Shown here piece after piece: positions 1-7,139 of a DNA stretch of 7,139 nt (position 1 is its first letter; every line of letters starts with the position of its first letter). The stretch is from contig CAMTZV010000066.1 in the NCBI GenBank assembly GCA_947086625.1, positions 1 to 7,139 on the forward strand. Direction: 5' to 3'. Position numbers and translations under genes: made by a program. The notes under the pieces were generated by a model. The model was not told the origin of the DNA. It did no database searches and saw only the letters and a list, made by a program, of their open reading frames with translations. Origin of the DNA: an uncultured bacterium. GTDB taxonomy: Bacteria; Bacillota; Clostridia; Lachnospirales; Lachnospiraceae.

Positions 1-1
1 C

Positions 2-760
2 GAGAATGATATCGCCGATCTGGAGAAAATTTTAGAGATCGCGGCGGACAACGGCAAGAAGTTCGCGATGGACTGGTCATCGGGCTGGTATCTGTACTCG
101 TTTTTCGGGCAGACGGGACTTTCGGTGGGAGCAAACAGCGACGGCGTGACGAATTTCTGCGACTGGAACAGCACCGAAAACGAGATCAAAGGCGTGGATG
201 TGGCAGAGGCGCTCTTAAAGCTCGCGTCGAGCCGGGGCTTTTTGTCAACGGACGACTGGCTCACCGGGATCAAAAGCGGCAGGGTCATCGCGTGTGTGAG
301 CGGCGTGTGGGACGAGAGCGCGATCAAGGAGCAGTGGGGCGACGACTACGGCGCGGCGAAGCTGCCCTGCTATACGGTGGGCGGAAAAAAAGTGCAGATG
401 GCGTGCTATTTCGGCTACAAGCTGCTGGGCGTCAACCCTTACTCCGAGCATGTGGAGTGGGCGCATAAATTTGCGGAATTTGCCTCAAATGAAGAAAATC
501 AGAAGCTGCGCTTTGCGATGCGCGGGCAGGGACCGTCCAACAAAAACGCGGCGCAGTCCCCGGAGGTTGAAAAGGCGGCAGCGGTTCAGGCGATGCTCGC
601 ACAGTCGGAATATTCCGAGCCGCAGCGGCTTGGCTACAATTTCTGGGATGCCGCGACGCTGCTGGGCAACACGCTGGCGGCGGGCAATCCCGAAAAGCTG
701 GATCTGCAGGAATTGCTTGATACGGTTGTGGCGGATATCACGAGCTCGACGGTGAAGTAG
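2..760 (+). CDS. Extracellular solute-binding protein of an ABC-type sugar system, C-terminal part (5' end cut by window)
   Basis: The reading frame is open from base 2 to a TAG stop, giving the last 252 residues; the start, signal peptide and N-terminal lobe lie outside the window. The visible part resembles the C-terminal half of maltose/oligosaccharide-binding proteins (family 1 solute-binding proteins). It has a stretch rich in aromatic residues after the edge (WSSGWYLYSFFGQ), a segment with G-x-W-D typical of the hinge and ligand cleft (VSGVWDESAIKEQWG), a helix of the type WAHKFAEFASNEENQ, the GQGPSNKNA turn seen where MalE has its 'GAVAL' segment, and a final FWDAATLLGNTLAAGN helix. 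Family members are lipid-anchored outside the membrane in Gram-positive bacteria and bind sugars for import. No permease or ATPase gene follows; a chemoreceptor gene begins 12 bases downstream. The ligand cannot be read from the sequence. The family call is firm; the sugar specificity is open. Confidence 0.85.
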   Translation, partial: ENDIADLEKILEIAADNGKKFAMDWSSGWYLYSFFGQTGLSVGANSDGVTNFCDWNSTENEIKGVDVAEALLKLASSRGFLSTDDWLTGIKSGRVIACVSGVWDESAIKEQWGDDYGAAKLPCYTVGGKKVQMACYFGYKLLGVNPYSEHVEWAHKFAEFASNEENQKLRFAMRGQGPSNKNAAQSPEVEKAAAVQAMLAQSEYSEPQRLGYNFWDAATLLGNTLAAGNPEKLDLQELLDTVVADITSSTVK

Positions 761-761
761 T

Positions 762-766
762 GGAGG
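762..766 (+). promoter_or_regulatory. Ribosome binding site that fixes the chemoreceptor start
   Basis: GGAGG lies six bases before the ATG at 773. An in-frame GTG at 767 abuts this Shine-Dalgarno motif directly and so could not be used with it. The ATG at 773 is therefore the better start. Confidence 0.8.
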
Positions 767-772
767 GTGGAT

Positions 773-2515
773 ATGGATCAGGACAAGAGGCAGAAAAAGA
801 CGAGTATCAAGGGCTGGCTGTTCATCCCCGTGGCGGCGATGGGGATGATGATTATACTTCTGGGCGTTGTCTCGGTGACGAGCCTGCGCAACGTAAATAA
901 GGAGGCGAACACGATTGCGGGCACCTGTCTGGAGGGCATCAGCCGGCTCTCCGATATTCAGAGCGATATGAAGGATATGCACAAGCTGGCGCTCTCGCAC
1001 ATCGTTGCCACTGATTCGGACACGATGATCGCGCTCGTGGCTTCGGTGCGGGAGATGGAGGAGCGGCTGGCACAGGAGCTTGCGGCGTATCAGACGTATC
1101 TGACCGACGAGGATGCTGCGGCCTATGAGGAGATTGTAAGCGGCTTTGAGCAGGCGAAGGACTCGATCGCGTGTATGATCGCACTCAGCGCCGACACGCA
1201 GAACGAGGCGGCCTTTGCGGTGGCAAACACGGAGCTGAAAGCGAGTATGGACGCGATCAGCACCCATGTGGAAGCGATGGAGACGCAGGCCAGACGCTCC
1301 GCGGACGAGGCGCGCGCGGTGCTCACGGACGTCTATCAGCGGGCGTTTGTCACAAACCTCGTCATCTCGTTCATCGGCCTTTGCATGGTGGCGGCGGCGT
1401 TTTTTGCCATCCTGCGGAAGGTGCTCTCGCCGCTTGCGCGGACGGAGCGGTCGCTGAAGGATATCATGTCGGGCATCGACCACAGGCAGGGTGATCTGAC
1501 GAAGCGCATCACGCTCTACGGCGAGGATGAGATCGGCTCCCTCGGAAGCGGCATCAATGCCTTTATCGAGCGTTTGCAGAACATTCTGCGGATGGTGACG
1601 AGCAGCTCCCAGCAGATGAACGGCATCGCGGGGGAGGTGAGCGAGAGCCTTGAGAAGTCCAACGGCAGCGTGTCCGAGCTGACCGCGGTGACGGAGGAGC
1701 TGGCGGCCACGATGACGGAGGTGAGCAGGAACGCGGGGCTTATCAATGAGAGTGCCGCATCCGTACAGGGCGAGGTGGAGGACATGACAAGGAGCACCAC
1801 CGAGATCAGCGGCCATTCGAAGCGGATGAAGGCGCATGCGGACGAGCTGGAAAACACGGCGCGCGCAAACATGGAGGAGACCGGCCGAAAGGTCAACGAG
1901 ATTTTGGAGGTGCTCGGGCGGGCGATCGAGGAGAGCGAGAGCGTTGCACAGGTCAACAGCCTGACGGACGACATTTTGAGCATTGCCAGAAAGACGAACC
2001 TGCTGTCGCTGAACGCTTCGATCGAGGCGGCGCGCGCCGGAGAGGCCGGCAAGGGCTTTGCGGTTGTGGCCACGGAGATCAGCCAGCTCGCAAAGCGCAG
2101 CCAGGACGCGGCGAACCATATCCAGGAGATCAACGCGCTTGTGACGTCCGCGGTAAACAATCTGGCGGAGCAGTCGACCGATCTTGTCAATTACATGAAC
2201 GAATCGATTCTTCCCGACTACCGGTCGTTTGTGAGCGCGGGCGTGGAGTACCGCGAGAATGCGTCGTTCATTGAACAGGAGATGGAGCGCTTTGTCGGCA
2301 GGACCGGACGGTTAAACGACAGTGTGAACGAAATCGCGGCGTCGATCGATTCGATCACCCGCGCCATCGACGAGGGCGTGGACGGCGTGAACGGCACGGC
2401 CAGCAGTATGCAGACGCTCGCCGCCGAGATCGACGGCGTGTTCGGGCGGATGGACGAAAACCAGAAGATCGCCGGATCGCTGCAGAAGGAGACGGAGATT
2501 TTTGTGAATTTATAA
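773..2515 (+). CDS. Methyl-accepting chemotaxis protein with 4HB-type sensor and HAMP domain
   Basis: A complete 580-residue transmembrane chemoreceptor. Residues 14-38 form the first membrane helix after a short basic cytoplasmic tail. Residues about 39-190 are a helical extracellular sensor, probably of the four-helix-bundle (4HB_MCP) type. Residues 192-214 form the second membrane helix, about 215-272 a HAMP domain (with GDLTKRI and DEIGSL), and the rest is the cytoplasmic signalling hairpin. The hairpin tip that contacts CheA and CheW is conserved ([18 protein letters not shown] and KGFAVVA, residues 407-433). Glu/Gln/Ala-rich flanking helices are the likely methylation zones. No C-terminal CheR-tethering pentapeptide is present; the protein ends FVNL. 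The returning helix carries a proline-containing segment (ILPDYRSFV, about 479-487), which resembles other clostridial receptors from memory. The gene follows the solute-binding protein by 12 bases and is probably cotranscribed with it, so the binding protein may be its partner. The stop is followed by a terminator. Confidence 0.95.
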   Translation: MDQDKRQKKTSIKGWLFIPVAAMGMMIILLGVVSVTSLRNVNKEANTIAGTCLEGISRLSDIQSDMKDMHKLALSHIVATDSDTMIALVASVREMEERLAQELAAYQTYLTDEDAAAYEEIVSGFEQAKDSIACMIALSADTQNEAAFAVANTELKASMDAISTHVEAMETQARRSADEARAVLTDVYQRAFVTNLVISFIGLCMVAAAFFAILRKVLSPLARTERSLKDIMSGIDHRQGDLTKRITLYGEDEIGSLGSGINAFIERLQNILRMVTSSSQQMNGIAGEVSESLEKSNGSVSELTAVTEELAATMTEVSRNAGLINESAASVQGEVEDMTRSTTEISGHSKRMKAHADELENTARANMEETGRKVNEILEVLGRAIEESESVAQVNSLTDDILSIARKTNLLSLNASIEAARAGEAGKGFAVVATEISQLAKRSQDAANHIQEINALVTSAVNNLAEQSTDLVNYMNESILPDYRSFVSAGVEYRENASFIEQEMERFVGRTGRLNDSVNEIAASIDSITRAIDEGVDGVNGTASSMQTLAAEIDGVFGRMDENQKIAGSLQKETEIFVNL

Positions 2516-2520
2516 GGCGC

Positions 2521-2560
2521 AAAAAAGGCCCTGCCAGTTATTCTGACGGGGCCGCTTTTT
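2521..2560. terminator. Bidirectional Rho-independent terminator between convergent genes
   Basis: GGCCC at 2527-2531 pairs with GGGCC at 2549-2553. The stem extends inward with T-G and G-C pairs, one C/A mismatch and CAG/CTG, closing a TTATT loop at 2538-2542. Six A residues (2521-2526) precede the stem and give a U tract for minus-strand transcripts. GC plus five T residues (2556-2560) follow it for plus-strand transcripts. It would end both the chemoreceptor transcript and the minus-strand FMN-binding-like gene. The U tract is directly adjacent to the stem only in the minus direction. Confidence 0.85.
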
Positions 2561-2975
2561 CCAATGCCTGCTCGATGGCGCGCAGAAGTACGGCGGAGGT
2601 ATACTGGTTTTCCGCTTCGTAGCTGACGCCCTCCAGCGACTGCTGCTCAAGGATCTGATCCCGCAGCCGTTCGATGGTTGGCTCCATCAAAGGATACATG
2701 ACGGAGACGGTGTCCTCCAGGTTGATCAGCGAGATATCCTTGATTCGGTTTTCATCCACGATGACCTGCACGTCGACGCTGCGGTTCTGAAAGTCGATGG
2801 AAGAGGTGTAGACGCCGGCTATGTAAGCGGCAGGGCTTGCGGCGGGCGCTTCCTTTTTGTCCATGCCGAACATCGTTACGAGTAAAATGACCAGGATGAC
2901 GCCGAGCACAAGAAAGATCGCAGTGTACACCAGCTCCTTCATATGAAGTACAAGAATTTTTGTCTGACGACTCAT
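2538..2975 (-). CDS. Small membrane-anchored protein with a divergent FMN-binding-like domain
   Basis: A 145-residue protein read on the minus strand from ATG (complement of 2973-2975) to TAA (complement of 2538-2540). GGAGGAG (complement of 2985-2991) sits nine bases upstream and supports this start over the internal Met at residue 12, which has no ribosome binding site. Residues about 14-35 are one hydrophobic membrane helix; a short Ala/Pro linker follows, then a domain of about 95 residues. Its pattern recalls the FMN_bind family of NqrC and RnfG: Y-x-x-GVYTSSI, alternating beta residues (VDVQVIVDENRIKDISLI), then a helix, QQS, and VSYEAENQYTSAVLLRAIEQAL near the end. The usual SGATYTS motif, whose Thr carries the flavin, reads AENQYTS here, so covalent flavin attachment is unlikely. 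No Rnf or Nqr genes are nearby. The family assignment comes from motif memory and is moderate; the function is unknown. Confidence 0.75.
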   Translation of the reverse strand: MSRQTKILVLHMKELVYTAIFLVLGVILVILLVTMFGMDKKEAPAASPAAYIAGVYTSSIDFQNRSVDVQVIVDENRIKDISLINLEDTVSVMYPLMEPTIERLRDQILEQQSLEGVSYEAENQYTSAVLLRAIEQALEKAAPSE

Positions 2976-3020
2976 TGTGTAGCTCTCCTCCCTTGCCTGT
3001 TTAGTTCATTCTATGAAAAG

Positions 3021-3050
3021 AATGTAAAAATTATTAAATTTTTTTGAAAA
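3021..3050 (+). promoter_or_regulatory. AT-rich tract upstream of the tRNA promoter, possible UP element
   Basis: This stretch is almost pure A/T, with A and T runs, and lies directly upstream of the -35 hexamer of the tRNA promoter in an otherwise GC-rich region. Stable-RNA promoters often carry such an UP element, which binds the alpha subunit of RNA polymerase. The tract also lies in the leader or promoter zone of the divergent minus-strand gene, so it may serve both. A functional role is inferred from composition and position only. Confidence 0.45.
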
Positions 3051-3055
3051 AGTGC

Positions 3056-3084
3056 TTGACTTTTATTCCTGCATAGGGTATATT
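3056..3084 (+). promoter_or_regulatory. Sigma-A-type promoter of the tRNA-Gly gene
   Basis: The -35 hexamer is TTGACT (3056-3061) and the -10 hexamer is TATATT (3079-3084), each one base from consensus and separated by 17 bases. Transcription would begin near 3091, leaving a leader of about 48 bases before the mature tRNA. An AT-rich tract precedes the -35. Confidence 0.8.
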
Positions 3085-3138
3085 ATATTTCGTGCTAAGG
3101 AACACGGCACAAACCGACAGAAACAAACAATCGGATAT

Positions 3139-3211
3139 GCGATAGTGGCGTAGTTGGTAACGCGCGACCTTGCCAAGGTCGAGACCGCGGGTTCGAGCCC
3201 CGTCTATCGCT
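3139..3211 (+). tRNA. tRNA-Gly (anticodon GCC)
   Basis: A complete cloverleaf can be folded by hand. The acceptor stem is GCGATAG (3139-3145) with CTATCGC (3204-3210). The D stem is GCGT (3148-3151) with ACGC (3160-3163) and an AGTTGGTA loop. The anticodon stem is CGACC with GGTCG, and its loop TTGCCAA (3170-3176) places anticodon GCC at 3172-3174. The variable loop has 5 bases. The T stem is GCGGG with CCCGT around a TTCGAGC loop. The discriminator base is U (T3211), as is usual for bacterial tRNA-Gly. CCA is not encoded, so the tail must be added by a nucleotidyltransferase. It decodes GGC and GGU. It stands alone, with its own promoter and a probable terminator. Confidence 0.97.
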
Positions 3212-3214
3212 CGC

Positions 3215-3260
3215 AAAAGTATCGTTGATTCGCTTTAGAGCGGGTTGGCGGTATTTTTTT
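3215..3260 (+). terminator. Probable Rho-independent terminator of the tRNA-Gly gene
   Basis: AAAAGTATCG (3215-3224) can pair with CGGTATTTTT (3249-3258) over ten positions, including two G-T wobbles. An inner hairpin CGCT-TTAG-AGCG lies at 3231-3242. A run of seven T residues (3254-3260) ends the element. The outer stem is weak and uses part of the T run, so the exact fold is uncertain, but its position a few bases after the tRNA fits. Confidence 0.6.
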
Positions 3261-3344
3261 GTGCGCGCAGCCGTTTTGCGCGTCGCTTTGCATGATGCGG
3301 GCAGGGCTGAGAGATAATAGATGTAGAAACTTCCAAATTTAGTG

Positions 3345-3373
3345 TTGACATTATCGTCAAGCAGTGTTATCTT
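3345..3373 (+). promoter_or_regulatory. Sigma-A-type promoter of the hrcA-grpE-dnaK operon
   Basis: A perfect -35 hexamer TTGACA (3345-3350) is followed after 17 bases by TATCTT (3368-3373), which matches four of six -10 consensus positions. Transcription would begin near 3380, about 8 bases before the CIRCE element, which therefore lies in the transcribed leader. Class I heat-shock operons use the housekeeping sigma factor and are controlled by repression. A short inverted repeat, TTGAC-N6-GTCAA (3345-3360), overlaps the -35. Confidence 0.8.
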
Positions 3374-3387
3374 AGTTACAGAAATGA

Positions 3388-3414
3388 TTAGCACTCCTTT
3401 TTGTTGAGTGCTAA
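3388..3414. promoter_or_regulatory. CIRCE operator (HrcA binding site)
   Basis: TTAGCACTC (3388-3396) and GAGTGCTAA (3406-3414) form a perfect 9-base inverted repeat around a 9-base spacer, exactly the CIRCE consensus. It sits between the promoter and the hrcA start. HrcA bound here blocks transcription at normal temperature; heat-denatured proteins draw GroEL away from HrcA, inactivate it and derepress the operon. Only this one copy was seen in the window. Confidence 0.97.
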
Positions 3415-3437
3415 TAACAAGAGGTCAGAGGTGAGCG

Positions 3438-4505
3438 ATGGAGCATTTAGACGAAAGAAAAACAAAAATTCTAAAAGCGATCATCCGAACGTATCTGGAA
3501 ACAGGAGAGCCGGTTGGCTCCCGCACGATTTCCAAATATACGGATCTGAACTTAAGCTCGGCGACGATCCGCAACGAAATGTCGGATCTGGAGGAGCTGG
3601 GCTACATTGTCCAGCCGCACACTTCAGCGGGGCGCATCCCGTCCGATCAGGGCTACCGTTTTTATGTGGATCATCTGATGGAGGAAAAGGAGCGCGAGGT
3701 GTCCGAGATGAAGGAGTTTGTCATCGAGCGGACAGAGAAGATGGAGCAGGTGCTCAAAAACGTGGTAAAGCTTCTGGCGACTAACACGAATTACGCGACG
3801 ATGATCACCGCGCCGCAGTACCGGAGGGGCAAGCTGAAATTTATCCAGCTCTCGCAGGTGGACGCGGAGCAGATTCTGGCGGTCATCGTTCTCGAGGGCA
3901 ACATTGTAAAAAATAAGATCATCCGCACCGGCCTGGAAGAGCTGAACGCGGAGCAGATCTTGAAGCTGAACCTGCTGCTGAACACGAGCTTAAACGGGCT
4001 GGCGCTCAATGAGATCAATCTTGCCACCATCGCAAAGCTCAAGGAGCAGGCAGGAATCCACAGCGAGATCGTAGGCAAGGTGCTGGACGCGATTGCCGAG
4101 TCCATCTCCGAGGACGAGGATCTTGAGATCTATACGAGCGGGGCCACAAATATTTTTAAATACCCGGAGCTTGCGGATTCCGACCGGGCGCGCGAGCTGA
4201 TCTCGGCATTTGAGGAAAAGCAGCAGCTCATCGGCCTGGTGAGCGATACGCTTTCGGACGAGGAGAGCACAGGCATACAGGTCTATATCGGAAACGAAAC
4301 GCCCGTGCAGACGATGCGGGACTGCAGCGTTGTGACGGCGACCTACGAGCTGGGCGAGGGCATGAAGGGTACGATCGGTATCATCGGGCCGAAGCGCATG
4401 GATTATGAAAACGTCATGGACAATCTGAAGACGTTGAAAAACCAGCTGGACGGTATATTTAAAAAACCGCCGGACGGTAACAGGGATACGAAAAACAGCT
4501 TTTAA
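3438..4505 (+). CDS. hrcA: Heat-inducible transcription repressor HrcA
   Basis: A complete 355-residue protein, close to the family's usual 340-350. Residues about 1-75 form the winged-helix DNA-binding domain with hallmark motifs TGEPVGSRT (22-30), SSATIRNEMSDLEELGY (40-56) and QPHTSAGRIPSDQGYRFY (59-76). The rest is the GAF-like and dimerisation region, with YIGNE (283-287) and GTIGIIGPKRMDYENVM (311-327) near the end. A short basic/polar tail (KKPPDGNRDTKNSF) closes the protein. ATG at 3438 is preceded by GAGGTGA (3428-3434), a good ribosome binding site. It binds the CIRCE element in its own leader, so the operon is autoregulated, and it depends on GroEL for activity in studied relatives. 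It is the first gene of the heat-shock operon, 17 bases before grpE. Confidence 0.97.
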   Translation: MEHLDERKTKILKAIIRTYLETGEPVGSRTISKYTDLNLSSATIRNEMSDLEELGYIVQPHTSAGRIPSDQGYRFYVDHLMEEKEREVSEMKEFVIERTEKMEQVLKNVVKLLATNTNYATMITAPQYRRGKLKFIQLSQVDAEQILAVIVLEGNIVKNKIIRTGLEELNAEQILKLNLLLNTSLNGLALNEINLATIAKLKEQAGIHSEIVGKVLDAIAESISEDEDLEIYTSGATNIFKYPELADSDRARELISAFEEKQQLIGLVSDTLSDEESTGIQVYIGNETPVQTMRDCSVVTATYELGEGMKGTIGIIGPKRMDYENVMDNLKTLKNQLDGIFKKPPDGNRDTKNSF

Positions 4506-4510
4506 GGTGA

Positions 4511-4517
4511 AAGGTGA
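4511..4517 (+). promoter_or_regulatory. Ribosome binding site that fixes the grpE start
   Basis: AAGGTGA lies six bases before ATG at 4523. An in-frame GTG at 4514 falls inside this motif, so ATG 4523 is the better start. Confidence 0.7.
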
Positions 4518-4522
4518 GGCAT

Positions 4523-5221
4523 ATGGCAGAAGAAAAGACGATTTCCACGCAGGAGGAAGAGGCAGCGTTGGAGCAGGAGGAGCAGACACAGGAGACGGCG
4601 CCCGGGGAGGACATGTCCGGGGAGTGCGAAGGAAAAGCGCCCGGGGAGGCCGCCGACGTTTCGGAGGCCTCCGATCCCTCCGATTCCTGCGACACTTCCG
4701 ACGGAGGGGATGTGCAGGCAGAGGAGCCGAAATCTGCAAAGGGCGAGAAAAAGAGCCCTTTTAAGAAGAAGGAAAAGAAAAAAGACAAGCGCGACGAGCG
4801 CATCGAGGAGCTGACCGACCAGGTGAAGCGCCAGATGGCGGAATTTGAGAATTTCCGCAAGCGAACCGAGAAGGAAAAAACGCAGATGTATGAAATCGGC
4901 GCAAAGAGCGTCGTCGAGAAGATCCTTCCGGTCGTGGATAACTTTGAGCGCGGGCTGGCGGCGGTGCCGGAGGACTTAAAGGACAACGCCTTTGTAGACG
5001 GCATGGATAAGATTTACAAGCAGATTTTGACGGTCTTCGAGGAGATGGATGTAAAGCCGATCGAGGCGGTGGGAAAGGAATTTGACCCCGAGTTCCACAA
5101 TGCGGTGATGCAGGTGGAGAGCGAGGAGTACGAATCAGGCGTTGTTGCGCAGGAGCTTCAGAAGGGCTACCTGTACCGCGATTCCGTGGTAAGGCACAGC
5201 ATGGTAGCCGTCGTACAGTAA
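4523..5221 (+). CDS. grpE: Nucleotide-exchange factor GrpE, co-chaperone of DnaK
   Basis: A complete 232-residue protein. GrpE dimers release ADP from DnaK and so drive substrate release in the cytoplasmic DnaK-DnaJ-GrpE cycle. Residues 1-69 are a low-complexity acidic tail rich in Glu, Ser and Asp, with two APGE repeats (26-29 and 39-42) and a Ser/Asp run (47-60). Residues 70-92 are strongly basic. The long coiled coil follows (about 93-145, including AEFENFRKRTEKEK), then the short helices (VVEKILPVVDNFERGL, 130-145). The beta domain that contacts DnaK covers about 178-232, with GKEFDPEFHNAV (184-195) and GYLYRDSVVRHSMVAV (215-230). His replaces the Pro more common in the final RPAMV motif. 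The acidic tail makes it longer than E. coli GrpE (197 residues). It lies between hrcA and dnaK without a terminator on either side. Confidence 0.97.
   Translation: MAEEKTISTQEEEAALEQEEQTQETAPGEDMSGECEGKAPGEAADVSEASDPSDSCDTSDGGDVQAEEPKSAKGEKKSPFKKKEKKKDKRDERIEELTDQVKRQMAEFENFRKRTEKEKTQMYEIGAKSVVEKILPVVDNFERGLAAVPEDLKDNAFVDGMDKIYKQILTVFEEMDVKPIEAVGKEFDPEFHNAVMQVESEEYESGVVAQELQKGYLYRDSVVRHSMVAVVQ
4598..4649 (+). repeat. In-frame 13-base direct repeat in the grpE acidic tail
   Basis: GCGCCCGGGGAGG occurs at 4598-4610 and again at 4637-4649, exactly 39 bases (13 codons) apart. Both copies encode APGE. A partial copy, TCCGGGGAG, lies between them. It looks like a small internal duplication in the disordered N-terminal tail, not a separate genetic element. 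Confidence 0.7.
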
Positions 5222-5256
5222 ACAATATATGCGTGTAATTCAATTTTTATAAATTT

Positions 5257-7139
<1,883 letters not shown>

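Noticed and set aside
485..2119. Long minus-strand open frame (544 codons) opposite the binding-protein end and the chemoreceptor
   Set aside because: Its translation is Arg/His/Leu-rich with no recognisable domain, and it lies antisense to a clear chemoreceptor in GC-rich DNA, where such shadow frames are common.
2976..3055. TAGAAT upstream of the minus-strand FMN-binding-like gene, considered as its -10 box
   Set aside because: No recognisable -35 lies at suitable spacing on that strand, so no promoter is called.
3139..3260. tRNA-Gly 3' end as an integration (attachment) site
   Set aside because: No integrase gene, no duplicated tRNA 3' end and no foreign-looking genes are visible; the downstream region is the conserved heat-shock operon.
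3264..3282. Six-pair hairpin CGCGCA/TGCGCG after the tRNA terminator, considered as a further terminator
   Set aside because: No T run follows. The gap from 3261 to the hrcA promoter shows nothing else I can support.
3034..3394. Short minus-strand open frames across the tRNA-Gly gene and the intergenic region
   Set aside because: They run through the tRNA, its promoter and its terminator, and none resembles a known protein.
4661..4708. GC-rich inverted repeats in grpE, considered as an intragenic terminator
   Set aside because: No T tract follows and they lie inside an intact reading frame.
3990..4739. Minus-strand open frame (249 codons) opposite hrcA and grpE
   Set aside because: Composition is Arg/Pro-rich, no motif is visible, and both genes on the plus strand are well-conserved families; it is a shadow frame.

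Overview
The window is a high-GC segment that looks like a motile, Gram-positive anaerobe of the Clostridia, most likely Lachnospiraceae. That placement is an inference. It rests on the hrcA-grpE-dnaK gene order with a CIRCE operator, a DnaK lacking the roughly 25-residue nucleotide-binding-domain insert of proteobacterial DnaK, strong AGGAGG-type ribosome binding sites, a tRNA gene without encoded CCA, and a clostridial style of chemoreceptor. No mobile element, CRISPR array, phage gene or toxin-antitoxin pair was seen.

Left part (1-2560, plus strand): the C-terminal 252 residues of an extracellular sugar-type solute-binding protein, cut by the window edge, followed 12 bases later by a complete 580-residue transmembrane methyl-accepting chemotaxis protein. 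The pair ends at a bidirectional terminator. The tight linkage suggests that the binding protein hands ligand information to the receptor, feeds an ABC importer encoded elsewhere, or both.

Middle (2538-3260): a convergent minus-strand gene encodes a small membrane-anchored protein with an FMN-binding-domain-like fold whose flavin-attachment motif is degenerate. Its stop codon lies in the loop of the shared terminator. Next, on the plus strand, is a single tRNA-Gly(GCC) gene with its own near-consensus promoter, an AT-rich upstream tract and a probable terminator.

Right part (3345-7139, plus strand): the class I heat-shock operon. A sigma-A-type promoter (TTGACA, 17-base spacer, TATCTT) is followed by a perfect CIRCE element in the 5' leader, then hrcA, grpE and dnaK. 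dnaK is intact to the window edge and appears to lack only its last few codons. HrcA represses the operon through CIRCE; GrpE is the nucleotide-exchange factor for the DnaK chaperone. dnaJ would be expected just beyond the edge but is not in view.

Overall this is mostly conserved core sequence. The points most worth a second look are the binding-protein/chemoreceptor pair and the FMN-binding-like protein without the canonical attachment threonine. I found no evidence for a wholly new system.
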